Counted from the stretch's first letter, positions 1 through 11,795 are shown. The stretch: DNA of 64,000 nt from Sphingomonas hengshuiensis (GCF_000935025.1 NZ_CP010836.1:124001-188000), one strand, 5' to 3'. A program made the numbers and translations. Notes: a model not told the origin generated them from the letters alone.

Positions 1-248
1 GCCAGTGGCTCGCGGCGGTCACGCGTTTCCGCACCGTCGTCGACCAGTATCAGATGACGACGCACGTCCCCGAGGCGCTGATGCGGCTGACCGAGGCCTA
101 TCTGGCGCTGGGCGTGCCGCTGGAGGCGCAGAAGTCCGCCGCGGTGCTGGGCGCCAATTATCCGGGCACGGACTGGTACAAACATGCCTATGAGCTGGTC
201 GAGGACAACAAGGACAAGGTCGCGAAGGCGAATACCTCGGCGGGTTGA
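1..248 (+). CDS. bamD: Outer membrane assembly lipoprotein BamD, C-terminal fragment
   Basis: Only the last 81 or so codons are present; the frame is open from base 3, so the gene starts outside the window. The visible part (from QWLAAVTRF to the end) has the helical repeat character of BamD, with PEALMRLTEAYLALG and YPGTDWYKHAYELV near the C terminus. BamD is a periplasm-facing lipoprotein of the BAM complex that inserts beta-barrel proteins into the outer membrane. It sits 60 bases before recN on the same strand, a pairing I know from other alphaproteobacteria. The signal peptide and lipobox lie upstream and cannot be checked. Confidence 0.88.
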   Translation, partial: QWLAAVTRFRTVVDQYQMTTHVPEALMRLTEAYLALGVPLEAQKSAAVLGANYPGTDWYKHAYELVEDNKDKVAKANTSAG

Positions 249-308
249 TCCGTCGAGGGGCTGGACGCCCTTCCGTTCCGTCTCCGTTCCTGCAATAACG
301 CTGCGGGC

Positions 309-1973
309 ATGCTGACCGCACTATCCATTCGCGACGTGGTGCTGATCGAGGCGCTGGACCTCGATTTCGGCGCAGGGCTCGGCGTGCTTACCGGCGAGAC
401 CGGGGCGGGCAAGTCGATCCTGCTCGATGCGCTGGGCCTGGCGCTGGGCGCGCGCGGCGAGACCGGGCTGGTCCGGCAGGGCGCGGCGCAGGCGATGGTG
501 ACCGCCACCTTCGACGCACCGGCACCGGGCAGCGCGGTCGCCAATGCGATGGCGCAGAACGGGCTGGAGATCGAGCCGGGCGAGCCATTGCTGATCCGCC
601 GCATCGTCAAGGCCGATGGCGGCAGCCGCGCCTTTGTCAACGACCAGCCGGCATCGGCGGGGCTGCTCCGCGAACTCGCGCCGTCGCTGGTGGAAATCCA
701 TGGCCAGCATGACGATCGCGGATTGCTCAATCCGCGCGGGCATCGTGCGCTGCTCGATGCGTTTGCTCGGCTCGACACCGGCGCCGTCGCGATTGCGCAC
801 CGCGCGTGGCGCGGGGCCGAGGATGCGCTGGCGGTGGCGCGCGCCGAACAGGATGCCGCCGAGCGCGACCGCGAATGGCTGGAGCACGCCGTTGCCGAGT
901 TGCAGGCGCTCGATCCGCAGCCGGGCGAAGAGGAAGCACTGGCCGAGCGGCGTGCGACGATGCAGCGCGGCGAGAAGGTCGCGGGCGAATTGCAGGCAAT
1001 CGCCGAACTGCTCGAGGGATCGGAGGGCGGGCTCAGCCAGTTGCGGCAGGCCGCGCGGATATTGGAGCGCGTGGCGAACCAGCATGACGCGCTGGGCGAC
1101 GCACTGGCGGCGATCGACCGCGCGCTGACCGAGGGCGGCGAGGCGCAGGACCGGATCGATGCGGCGGCGGAGGCACTGGCGTTCGATCCTGCCGCGCTCG
1201 AGGCCGACGAGACGCGGCTGTTCGAACTGCGCGCGGTGGCGCGCAAGCACCGCGTCCAGCCCGAGGAACTGCCCGCGCTGCTGGAGACGCTGGCGACGCG
1301 GCTGGCGCGCGTCGAACAGGGCGGGGCGGGGATTGCCGCGCTCACGCTGGCGACGGAGGCGGCGCACGCCGCCTATCGCGACGCCGCCCGCGCGCTGTCG
1401 GCGGCGCGGACCGAGGCGGCGACGCGGCTGGACCTTGCGGTCGAGGGCGAGCTCAAGCCGCTCAAGCTGGATGCCGCGCGTTTCCGCACGCTGGTCGAGC
1501 CGCTGGACGAGAGCCAGTGGAGCGCGAGCGGAATGGACCGCGTCGAATTCGCGGTGTCGACCAATCCGGGGGCGCCGTTCGCACCGCTGGTCAAGATCGC
1601 GTCGGGGGGCGAATTGTCGCGCTTCATCCTGGCGATGAAGGTCGCGCTGGCGGAGGAAGGCGGCGCGGGCACGCTGATCTTCGACGAGATCGATCGCGGC
1701 GTCGGCGGCGCGGTGGCCAGCGCGATCGGCGAGCGGCTGGCGCGGCTGGCGCAGGGAGCGCAGCTGCTGGTGGTGACGCACAGCCCGCAGGTCGCGGCGC
1801 GGGGCACGGCGCACCTGCTGATCGCCAAGCGCCACGACGGCATCGTGACGCGGACCGGGGTGACGCCGCTGGATGCAGGCCAGCGGCGCGAGGAGATTGC
1901 GCGGATGCTGTCGGGCGCCGAGATCACCGACGAGGCGCGGGCACAGGCGGTGCGGTTGCTGGAGCCGGCGTGA
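309..1973 (+). CDS. recN: DNA repair ATPase RecN
   Basis: A 554-residue SMC-like ATPase of the usual RecN length, acting in double-strand break repair. The Walker A motif GETGAGKS is at residues 29-36 after a typical RecN start (MLTALSIRDVVLIE). The middle is rich in Ala, Glu and Arg as expected for coiled coils. The ABC signature region (IASGGELSRFILAMK) and Walker B (TLIFDEIDRGVGG) are near residues 435-465, followed by a D-loop region and VVTHSPQVAA. Both ATPase halves are intact. The ATG at 309 is chosen because the conserved N terminus begins there. The end of the gene is duplicated in tandem across its stop codon (separate entry). Confidence 0.96.
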   Translation: MLTALSIRDVVLIEALDLDFGAGLGVLTGETGAGKSILLDALGLALGARGETGLVRQGAAQAMVTATFDAPAPGSAVANAMAQNGLEIEPGEPLLIRRIVKADGGSRAFVNDQPASAGLLRELAPSLVEIHGQHDDRGLLNPRGHRALLDAFARLDTGAVAIAHRAWRGAEDALAVARAEQDAAERDREWLEHAVAELQALDPQPGEEEALAERRATMQRGEKVAGELQAIAELLEGSEGGLSQLRQAARILERVANQHDALGDALAAIDRALTEGGEAQDRIDAAAEALAFDPAALEADETRLFELRAVARKHRVQPEELPALLETLATRLARVEQGGAGIAALTLATEAAHAAYRDAARALSAARTEAATRLDLAVEGELKPLKLDAARFRTLVEPLDESQWSASGMDRVEFAVSTNPGAPFAPLVKIASGGELSRFILAMKVALAEEGGAGTLIFDEIDRGVGGAVASAIGERLARLAQGAQLLVVTHSPQVAARGTAHLLIAKRHDGIVTRTGVTPLDAGQRREEIARMLSGAEITDEARAQAVRLLEPA

Positions 1974-2018
1974 CGCGGGCACAGGCGGTGCGGTTGCTGG
2001 AGCCGGCGTGACGCGGGC
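1936..2018. repeat. Tandem duplication, period 38, across the recN stop codon
   Basis: Bases 1936-1980 are repeated exactly at 1974-2018, giving 2.2 copies of a 38-base unit. The unit covers the last codons of recN and its TGA, so the duplicated copy lies outside the gene. Because 38 is not a multiple of three, the second copy re-encodes RAQAVRLLEPA only in a different frame. RecN itself is unchanged. It looks like a recent slippage or unequal-crossover event. Confidence 0.95.
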
Positions 2019-2020
2019 GA

Positions 2021-2302
2021 TCAGCGGCCAGTGAGCTGATCGAGCATCGCGCCGCGGATTTCGTTCTGCTTCTCGCGGATCATGCCGGGGATCAGGATGG
2101 CGTCGATCAGCACCCAGAAGAACCCGATCAGGACGAAATAGGACAGGATCTGGAGGATCGCGGTGCCGGGCCGACCCAGGTAGAAGCGGTGCGCGCTGAC
2201 GAACCACAGGAAAAACCATAGCAGATAGGCGACGGCGATATTGGGGCCGTCGTTGGTCACGCGCTGTTCGACCAGCGTCAGTTCGGCGGTAGTCAGTGCC
2301 AT
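2021..2302 (-). CDS. TM2 domain membrane protein
   Basis: A 93-residue protein with two hydrophobic segments: about residues 22-40 (IAVAYLLWFFLWFVSAHRFY) and 48-70 (AILQILSYFVLIGFFWVLID). The linker carries the HRFYLGRPGTA stretch that marks the TM2 domain, where a charged DRF/HRF-like motif and a glycine sit between two helices. Function of bacterial TM2 proteins is unknown. It is convergent with recN and separated from it only by the duplicated tail. The N terminus (MALTTAELTLVEQRV) is compact and hydrophilic, supporting the chosen start. Confidence 0.85.
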   Translation of the reverse strand: MALTTAELTLVEQRVTNDGPNIAVAYLLWFFLWFVSAHRFYLGRPGTAILQILSYFVLIGFFWVLIDAILIPGMIREKQNEIRGAMLDQLTGR

Positions 2303-2506
2303 TCGGTGCAGTCCCCCTGCCAGCGACTATGCGGCGCGCGCGCCCGGCGATCAATCGCGCATTGCGCACGCCGAACCTGAACGAAGCCCGCGCCGGTGCG
2401 ACAAACCGCGACACAAAAGGGCGAAGCGTGGGACAGGTTCGCGACAGGCGCGTTCCACATAGGTGTCAGGCCGCAGCGACGGCCCAGTATCAAGAGGAGT
2501 GACACC

Positions 2507-2884
2507 ATGAAGACCATCACGATCCTGCTCGCCGGCCTCGGTATCGCGGCTGCCGCACTTCCCGCGACGACCGCGACTGCGGCGACGGCGCCGAACCATG
2601 GCTATGCGAGCTTCCAGGGGCAGGGTGCCTGGCAGAATATCAACGCCCGCCAGAACCGGCTGGAGCAGCGGATCAACCAGGGCATCCGTTCGGGCGCGCT
2701 GTCGCGCGCCGAGGCGACCCGGCTGCGCAACGAGTTCCGCGGGCTGACCCGGCTCGAGGCCCAGTATCGCCGCTCGGGCCGCGGGCTGACGCTTTCCGAG
2801 CGCCGCGACCTCGACCGCCGCTTCGACGCGCTGTCGGCGCGCATCCGGATCGAGAAGAACGACCGCAACAACCATCGCCGCTGA
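2507..2884 (+). CDS. Small exported Arg-rich helical protein
   Basis: A 125-residue protein starting at an ATG nine bases after the ribosome binding site AAGAGGAG. Residues 1-26 form a clear signal peptide (MKTITILLAGLGIAAAALPA, then an Ala-rich cleavage region). The mature part is predicted helical and charged, with NRLEQRINQGIRSGALSRAEATRL and a second basic segment. Exported proteins of this pattern are common in sphingomonads and are annotated only as hypothetical; I do not know the function. An in-frame ATG exists further upstream (2396), but it would place the signal peptide internally. A strong hairpin terminator follows. Confidence 0.85.
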   Translation: MKTITILLAGLGIAAAALPATTATAATAPNHGYASFQGQGAWQNINARQNRLEQRINQGIRSGALSRAEATRLRNEFRGLTRLEAQYRRSGRGLTLSERRDLDRRFDALSARIRIEKNDRNNHRR

Positions 2885-2904
2885 TCCGCGCGACGGCGAA
2901 TGAC

Positions 2905-2938
2905 AAAGGGCTCCGCCAGCGATGGCGGGGCCCCTTTC
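2905..2938 (+). terminator. Intrinsic terminator after the small exported protein
   Basis: AAAGGGCTCCGCCA pairs with TGGCGGGGCCCCTTT around the loop GCGA, with one mispaired/bulged region, and ends in CTTTC. It lies 20 bases after the stop at 2884 and before the palindromic repeat. Confidence 0.75.
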
Positions 2939-2970
2939 GCTGCAGGGTGATCGCATAGGGCAAAAACCGA

Positions 2971-3066
2971 GTCATCCTGACGAAAGTCAGGATCCATTCG
3001 GTGCTCGGTAAGGGCTTTTGGGTCGAGCGGAGCGGCTGAATGGATCCCAGCCTTCGCTGGGGTGAC
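2971..3066. repeat. Double-hairpin palindromic element (REP/MITE-like)
   Basis: Two arms face each other: GTCATCCTGACGAAAGTCAG (from 2971) and, at 3037-3066, an arm ending in CCTTCGCTGGGGTGAC. Each arm is itself a hairpin (CCTGAC-GAAA-GTCAGG and CCCAGC-CTTC-GCTGGG). The outer ends GTCA/TGAC and the inner ATTC/GAAT pair with each other, so the 96 bases can form a cruciform. Elements beginning GTCATCCTGACGAAAGTCAGGA are, from general knowledge, scattered between genes in sphingomonad genomes. A partial echo (TTTCGCTGGGGTCAGCG) follows at about 3108-3124, at the 3' end of the next gene. Confidence 0.75.
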
Positions 3067-3118
3067 GGCGTGTATGTTTGCCCGATGCCATATGGGATTG
3101 CCCTGCCTTTCGCTGGGG

Positions 3119-4108
3119 TCAGCGCAGCGGTTTGCCGCTGTCCTTCCACTTGTCGAGAATCTGCGACTCGTCGTTCGCGGGGCGGGCATAGGCGGCGAGC
3201 GGGGTGCCGCTGTCTGCATAATCGGGCTGTACCGCGGGGCGCGGCGTGGCGGCTTGCTGGGGCGTCGCCACTGGCGGCTGCGCTTCGGCGAGGACATCGG
3301 GCAGCGCGCTCGGGTGCGGGGCGGGGAGCGGCTCGTGCCCGCGATAGGGCTGGCTGAACGCGGCGCGGGTGCCCCACCAGCCCTTCCAGCGGTGGAAGAA
3401 ATGCGCGCCATAGACGCCGGTCATCACCAGCCCGCGGTTCCACGACGGGGTGACCGCATAGGTGTGATAATGCGTCGCCAGCCCGACCGGCGCGAACACC
3501 GCTCCGCCCAGCGCATCGGCGGCGACGCGGCCCGCGCGCAGCCATGCCGCGCGGCCGGGCGCGCCGCGCGCCATCGCGCCGTCGCAGGCGAAGCTGAACT
3601 GGCAACCGCTTTTCTCCGACCCCTGAAACACCACGCCGCACACGCTGGCGGGGAAGGCGGGGTGGCGGACGCGGTTGAGCACCACCTGCGCGACTGCGCG
3701 CTGGCCGGCATCGGGCTCGTTGGCGGCTTCGTAATAGATCGCGCTGGTCAGGCATTGGAGCGCGCGCGCCTTGTCGGTCGCGCTGCCTGCCAGGCGGAAG
3801 GGTGTGGCGGGCTGGATCGAGGTGTCGACCACGGCGTTCTCCGGCACGGGCAGGTCGGGAAGCGCGGTGGTGCCGGTGCTGCCGGCGCTCGCGGCCGTCT
3901 GTTCGTCGATCGCGGTATAATAGGCCGCGCCGGGGAAATGATCGTCGGCTTCATAGCCGGTTGCGGCGACCTGCCTGGGCGCGCCGGGCAGGTCGGGGGC
4001 GAGCGCCTGCGCCGAGAATCCGGCACCGATCAGCGACGCGAGTACCGCCGCCGCCAGCCCCCGTGCCTGCATCCGAGTGAAACGCCGCCAGAACATGGCC
4101 CGGCCCAT
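3119..4108 (-). CDS. Cell wall hydrolase, SleB family
   Basis: About 329 residues. The core (roughly residues 130-240) has ALQCLTSAIYYEAANEPDAG, where the Glu of IYYEAANE is the presumed catalytic residue of the SleB/Hydrolase_2 fold, then VAQVVLNRVRHPAFP, a CQFSFACDG segment and THYHTYAVTPSW. This fold cleaves peptidoglycan glycan strands. An N-terminal hydrophobic stretch (ARGLAAAVLASLIGAGFSAQALA) is a signal or anchor, so it acts in the periplasm. The C terminus is Pro/Ala-rich. Start 4108 (MGRAMFWRRF) is chosen over an upstream ATG at 4165, whose extension is basic and unlike a signal peptide; 4096 is also possible. Confidence 0.85.
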   Translation of the reverse strand: MGRAMFWRRFTRMQARGLAAAVLASLIGAGFSAQALAPDLPGAPRQVAATGYEADDHFPGAAYYTAIDEQTAASAGSTGTTALPDLPVPENAVVDTSIQPATPFRLAGSATDKARALQCLTSAIYYEAANEPDAGQRAVAQVVLNRVRHPAFPASVCGVVFQGSEKSGCQFSFACDGAMARGAPGRAAWLRAGRVAADALGGAVFAPVGLATHYHTYAVTPSWNRGLVMTGVYGAHFFHRWKGWWGTRAAFSQPYRGHEPLPAPHPSALPDVLAEAQPPVATPQQAATPRPAVQPDYADSGTPLAAYARPANDESQILDKWKDSGKPLR

Positions 4109-4172
4109 ATCGCCTTTCGGCAAGCCGCGCGCGCCCGGATTTCGCCGCGTCCCACGGCGAAACACTTGATGG

Positions 4173-6662
<2,490 letters not shown>

Positions 6663-6670
<8 letters not shown>

Positions 6671-7586
6671 GCGCATGGTCCCCATGCAGACGACATTCGG
6701 CGCCCTCGCCGAGTTCGATCTGGACCGTGATATGGTCGATCTCGAAATCATGCGCCAGCCGATGCTGAAGGTCGCGCAGGAATGCGTCGCCGGGGTGGCC
6801 CGCGGGCATCACCAGATGCGCGGTCAGCGCGGCTTCGGTCGTGCTCATCGGCCAGATGTGGAGATCATGGACCCGCGCCACGCCGGGCAGCGCGCCCAGC
6901 GCACTGCGCACCGAATCGACATCGATCCGCGCGGGCACCGCCTGGAGCACCATCACCAGCGATTCGCGCAGCAGCCCCCAGGTGCTCCACAGCACGACGA
7001 CCACGATCACCAGGCTGATCGCCGGATCGATCCAGCCCGCCCCGGTGATGAGGATCAGCCCCGCGCCGATCACGACTCCGGCGGAGACCGCTGCATCCGC
7101 CGCCATGTGGAGGAACGCGCCGCGAATGTTGATGTCGCCCTTGCGCCCGCGCGCGAACAGCAGCGCGGTGCCGAGATTGACGACGATGCCGACCGCCGCG
7201 ACCGCCATCACCGGGACGGCGTCGATCGATGGCGGTGCGGCGAAGCGTTGTACCGCTTCCCATGCGATGCCGCCGACCGCCACGAGCAACAGCACCGCGT
7301 TCGCCAGCGCGGCGAGGATCGAACTGCCGCGATAGCCATAAGTGAAGCGCTTCGACGCCGGCCGCTTGGCCAGTTCCGCCCCGGCCCAGGCGACGAGCAG
7401 CCCGAGCACGTCGGACAGATTATGCCCGGCATCGGCGAGCAGCGCGACCGAATCGGTCCACAGCCCCGCGCCCCCCTCGATCACGACAAAGGCGAGGTTG
7501 AGGGCGGTTCCCAGCGCAAAGGCCCTGCCGAAATCGGCGGGGGCATGGCTGTGGTGGTGGTGCGCGTGATCGTGATCGGAAGCCAT
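6663..7586 (-). CDS. Cation diffusion facilitator metal exporter
   Basis: 307 residues of the CzcD/ZitB branch of the CDF family. The N terminus is His-rich (MASDHDHAHHHHSHAPAD), a cytoplasmic metal-collecting tail. Six membrane segments follow. The two transport-site motifs are DAGHNLSDV in helix 2 and HMAADAAVS in helix 5 (HxxxD pairs). The C-terminal domain has HDLHIWPMST, typical of the cytoplasmic ferredoxin-like domain. It most likely exports Zn, and possibly Cd or Co. Coupled to the HAD gene downstream through an eight-base overlap. It is unrelated in position to the DmeF-like exporter at 52.7 kb. Confidence 0.92.
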
Positions 7587-7628
7587 TGGCAGTGGCTTAG
7601 CCGGGCTTGTGTGTCGGACGCTAGGGAA

Positions 7629-8132
7629 TCAATTGCCCGGCGCGCGCCCGCGCTTGCCCTTGCGCGATTCGGGCTGGAACATCTGCGGGCGGATCGTCAC
7701 CAGTTCGCGGCGGACGAGCACCCCGTCCTTGTCGGTATCGAACCGCGCGAAGAACATCGCGAAACGATCGGACAGCTCGTCGAAGGTGATCCGATTGTCG
7801 CCGTCGCGATCGGTTTCGAACGGGCTGGGCAGCGTGTTGCGGTCGCCCAGCCAGCGCTCCGCCCAGTCCGAAAAGGCGATATAGCCGAGCGAACCGGTGC
7901 GCCGCGTGTCGATCGAATCGAAGCTGCGGCGCAGCCCCGCGTCGAATTCCCCGCGCGTCACCCGGGCATCGCCATCGGCATCGAACGCCGCGATCATCAT
8001 CGCCACCGGCTCGACGATGATGTTCGCCGCAGGCTGGGGCCGGGGCGGGGTGGCGACGACCGGCGGGACGGGCACGGTCTGCGCGGCGGCGGGCGTCGCG
8101 ACGATCGCGGCGAGCAGGGGCAACAGGCGCAT
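7629..8132 (-). CDS. Exported EF-hand protein
   Basis: 167 residues from the ATG at 8132. Residues 1-18 (MRLLPLLAAIVATPAAAQ) are a signal peptide ending in an Ala-x-Ala-Gln cleavage site, so the protein is periplasmic or anchored outside. Four EF-hand-like loops are visible: FDADGDARVTRGEF, IDTRRTGSLGYIAF, TDRDGDNRITFDEL and FDTDKDGVLVRREL. The first, third and fourth have the DxDxD calcium-loop spacing; the second is degenerate. The tail is basic (SRKGKRGRAPGN). Calcium sensing or buffering is likely, partner unknown. The frame is open further upstream, but only this start gives a signal peptide. Confidence 0.82.
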   Translation of the reverse strand: MRLLPLLAAIVATPAAAQTVPVPPVVATPPRPQPAANIIVEPVAMMIAAFDADGDARVTRGEFDAGLRRSFDSIDTRRTGSLGYIAFSDWAERWLGDRNTLPSPFETDRDGDNRITFDELSDRFAMFFARFDTDKDGVLVRRELVTIRPQMFQPESRKGKRGRAPGN

Positions 8133-8242
8133 GGGAATCCTTCCGGCGAATCGGGGCGAGGGCCGCGGTAGCTCGCACGGTAGGTGAAGCACGATTGCGT
8201 GGCCAGTCGCCGACACGCGGCCCGTCGGCGCCGCGCGAGTGG

Positions 8243-8672
8243 TCAGGCGGTCGGGGCGGCCAGATCAGTGCGCAGCCGGGTCCGTGCATCGTTGCCATGG
8301 GCCACCGACACCCGATATTCGGTCGCATCGGTCTCGCGCGCCAGATAGCGGCGCACTTCGCGGGATGGTCCTGCGCCCACCGCCGCGAGCGCAGCGGAGA
8401 GCGTCAGCGGCTCGAAATCGAGAAAGGCGTGGCGCCGCTCGATCCCCCTGGTGCTGGCGCCCGCCTGCCCGACGAAATCGGCGAAGAAGGCGATGTCGAA
8501 CTTGCCGCGCTCCGCCGTCTGGGCGAGCCCGGCCCAATAGCGGAAATCGGGCTTTCCGCTATTGGCCGCGCCGGGTTGGCGCCATGCCCCGGATGGTGGC
8601 CGTGGCGGGTCAGGAACACCCCGAGGGCGAGTTGGCGGCGGGCGCTGATCCCGGACGGTCGCTCCCGCTCAT
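8243..8672 (-). pseudogene. Decayed flavin-dependent monooxygenase (NtaA/SnaA/DszA type), N-terminal remnant
   Basis: An ATG at 8672 overlaps the aldolase stop (ATGA), and MSGSDRPGSAPAA can be read from it. The family sequence then jumps frame to QLALGVFLTRHGHHPG and jumps again, needing one extra G in the run at about 8592-8595, to AWRQPGAANSGKPDFRYW, AQTAERGKFDIAFFADFVGQ and FEPLTLSAALAAVG. These are the first 110 or so residues of long-chain luciferase-like monooxygenases. The matching part then stops and an unrecognised 40-residue tail ends at 8243. At least two frameshifts plus an internal or 3' deletion make it non-functional. It was the last gene of the desulfinase operon. Confidence 0.72.
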
Positions 8673-9409
8673 TCCGCTGCGGCGGCGGTGGCGTAATGGA
8701 TGGTGCCGTCGTCGGAGACGCTGGCATCGGGGGGGACGAGCTTGCCCATCTTCCATTGCTGTTCGAGCACGCCCGGCCCGAACGGCTGCGACCCGCCGAG
8801 CGCGGCGGCGAGGATCTGGAACTGTGCGCCTTCCTCCAGCAGCACGATATTGTTCACCAGATCGCGCAGACCCTTCCAGCTCCACACCGTCGCGCCGCCA
8901 TTCGCCTCGACGATGCCGGGGACTTCGCGATCGGCCTCGATCGAATCGACGATGAAATCGACCTCGGGCTGGCGGCGGTTGATATAGACCGGCAGCTCGC
9001 TGCTGAAGCGGAAGCGGCGGTTGGGGACGTAGAGCAGCGGCAGCTTGGCGTGCGCCTGCGAATAGGCGCCCAGATGCGGGGTGTGGACGTGGCTGATCGC
9101 CTGGACGCCGGCATGCGTGCGGAACAGCTTGGCATAGCGCGCGGCGCCGCCGGGCTTGTTGTGCCAATAGCTGTTGCCCTGGAAATCGATCACCGCGGTC
9201 TGCGGCTGATCTGGATCGTCGGCCCACAGGCCGAGGTAATTGAAGGTGATGATCTTGTCTTCGCCGGGGATGCGCACGGCCAGGAACAGCGTCCCGCTGG
9301 CCGAGATCGTGCGGGTTTCGCGCAGCAGGCGGAAGGCGCGGCGGGCATCCTGTTCCTGCGCGGCGATGAAGGCGATGGTTTCGGGCGAAAGGCCGGGATG
9401 GTCGGACAT
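8669..9409 (-). CDS. Class II aldolase/adducin family protein
   Basis: 246 residues starting at 9409 behind GGAGACACAGCC. The class II aldolase metal motif is ISHVHTPHLGAYS, preceded by SASGTLFLAVRIPGED in the position of the usual SxGNxS/SGT substrate loop. These enzymes use a divalent metal to cleave or epimerise sugar phosphates or related hydroxy-carbonyl compounds. Here it lies 14 bases after the DszB-like gene in one operon, so it may process the carbon skeleton left by desulfonation; that is inference. The downstream coding sequence overlaps its stop and is dead. Confidence 0.82.
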   Translation of the reverse strand: MSDHPGLSPETIAFIAAQEQDARRAFRLLRETRTISASGTLFLAVRIPGEDKIITFNYLGLWADDPDQPQTAVIDFQGNSYWHNKPGGAARYAKLFRTHAGVQAISHVHTPHLGAYSQAHAKLPLLYVPNRRFRFSSELPVYINRRQPEVDFIVDSIEADREVPGIVEANGGATVWSWKGLRDLVNNIVLLEEGAQFQILAAALGGSQPFGPGVLEQQWKMGKLVPPDASVSDDGTIHYATAAAAE

Positions 9410-9423
9410 GGCTGTGTCTCCTG

Positions 9424-10503
9424 TCAGGCGAGTACAAGGGGGGCGTTGCGACGCGCGTTGAGCGCACGCGCGGCTTCGAGGGGGCGCGGGTCGACCCAGT
9501 CGGCGAGCGCGAAATCGGCATCGAGAAAGCCGTGGGTGAAGAGGAATTTCTTCTGCTGCTCGAACAAAGCGAGCCGATCGGCGTCGAGCGTCGGGTGGAG
9601 CCCTTCGTGGAGGTGGCGATAGGCCTGGTCGACGGCCTCCGGGCTCGCGTCGGTCTCGAACTCGAGGATCGCGCGGAGCTTGTCGGGCTCGGCCTTCACC
9701 CAGTCCGCGGCGCGCAGCGTCACCGCGAGGAAGCGCACGAGCACGTCGAAATGCGCGTCGAGCAGATGCTGGTGGACGGTGATCGGGCGCGGCGTGCCGT
9801 TGTTTACGCGGAAGCGCGGATCGGGCAGCGCGTCGAGGTCGACCGCGACGACAAGCCCGGCCTCGCGCGCACCGTCGAGCGCCGAGGCGCCCTTGACGTA
9901 GATCGCGTCGACATGGCCCGAGACGAGCGCATCGATCGGCCACAACCGCCCGAGCCCCGAGCGGCGCGGGCCGAGATCGCGCCCGCTGCCGCCGATGTTG
10001 CGCAGCCGGTCGGGCACTTCGACCAGATCGACATCGTCGAGGCTGAGTCCGGCAGAGGCAAGGGCGCCCTTATACCCCGCCAGCGACATGCCGCGCGCGA
10101 TGCTGGTGCCGCGGACATGGCTGGGGATGTCGTTGTGCGACCAGCCCGGCAGCGCGAGGCGGCGGCCCTTGAGGTCGCCGGCGTTGCGGATGCCGGTGTC
10201 GGGGCGGGTGAGGATGCGCTGGCTCTCCTCGATCCAGGTCAGCCCGATCAGCCGGGTTGGCTCGCCCTGCGCGCGCGCGGCGATCGAGAGCATGTTGCCC
10301 CCTTCGCGGATCAGCGTCGGCAGGCGGTGGTCATAGTGATGGCGGCCCAGCTCCGAGCCCGATTCCTGCAAGGTGCGGACGGTGATGCCATCGGGGGCGA
10401 ATTCCTCTGTCAGCCAGCCGAGCTTGTACGCGATCCCCGTGGCGGTCGGGACCGGGCAGCGCGTGAACCAGAGTTCGTCGAGGGTCGGATCGGGTGTCGT
10501 CAT
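9424..10503 (-). CDS. DszB-like desulfinase / NitT-TauT-fold protein
   Basis: 359 residues without a signal peptide, which separates it from periplasmic ABC binding proteins of the same fold. It resembles DszB, the 2-hydroxybiphenyl-2-sulfinate desulfinase. The N-terminal FTRCPVPTATGIAYKLGWL aligns with the DszB region containing catalytic Cys27 (CPVPNALLTA), giving Cys16 here. HHYD plus REGG (Arg66, Gly69) align with the DszB His60 and Arg70-x-Gly-Gly73 active site. The C-terminal ALFEQQKKFLFTHGFL matches LALLERTQQFLLTNNLL. It likely cleaves a C-S bond of a sulfinate; the substrate is unknown. The start at 10503 has GGGAGC upstream, and a sigma-54 promoter lies further upstream. Confidence 0.75.
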   Translation of the reverse strand: MTTPDPTLDELWFTRCPVPTATGIAYKLGWLTEEFAPDGITVRTLQESGSELGRHHYDHRLPTLIREGGNMLSIAARAQGEPTRLIGLTWIEESQRILTRPDTGIRNAGDLKGRRLALPGWSHNDIPSHVRGTSIARGMSLAGYKGALASAGLSLDDVDLVEVPDRLRNIGGSGRDLGPRRSGLGRLWPIDALVSGHVDAIYVKGASALDGAREAGLVVAVDLDALPDPRFRVNNGTPRPITVHQHLLDAHFDVLVRFLAVTLRAADWVKAEPDKLRAILEFETDASPEAVDQAYRHLHEGLHPTLDADRLALFEQQKKFLFTHGFLDADFALADWVDPRPLEAARALNARRNAPLVLA

Positions 10504-10564
10504 GGTCTTTGCTCCCGTGCGGTGGTGGGGTGCCGAAGCGTTGCGAAACGCCGCCGAGGAAGGA

Positions 10565-10579
10565 GCAAAGAGCGTGCCA
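10565..10579 (-). promoter_or_regulatory. Sigma-54 promoter of the desulfinase operon
   Basis: On the minus strand the sequence reads TGGCACGCTCTTTGC. It has the -24 GG and -12 GC separated by exactly ten bases and agrees with the TGGCAC-N5-TTGC consensus at every defined position. Transcription would start near 10553, about 50 bases before the ATG at 10503. The neighbouring regulator is a sigma-54 activator. Confidence 0.85.
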
Positions 10580-10656
10580 AGACGAAGCTGGGAGGGGAGG
10601 CTCGCCCGCGGCCAGGCTGGCGTGCGCGGGATTGCGGGGTATTGATCAGCGCGATT

Positions 10657-10675
10657 GCTGCGTTTTCACCGCAGC
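10657..10675 (-). terminator. Hairpin after the sigma-54 activator gene
   Basis: GCTGCG and CGCAGC pair around a seven-base loop directly after the regulator stop at 10677. There is no clean T-run on the minus strand, so termination may be weak. Confidence 0.45.
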
Positions 10676-10676
10676 G

Positions 10677-11795
<1,119 letters not shown>

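Noticed and set aside
188..2414. Long minus-strand open frames opposite recN (385 and 697 codons)
   Set aside because: They mirror the recN codons, have Ser/Arg/Ala-rich low-complexity translations and no family features; typical antisense artefacts of high-GC coding DNA.
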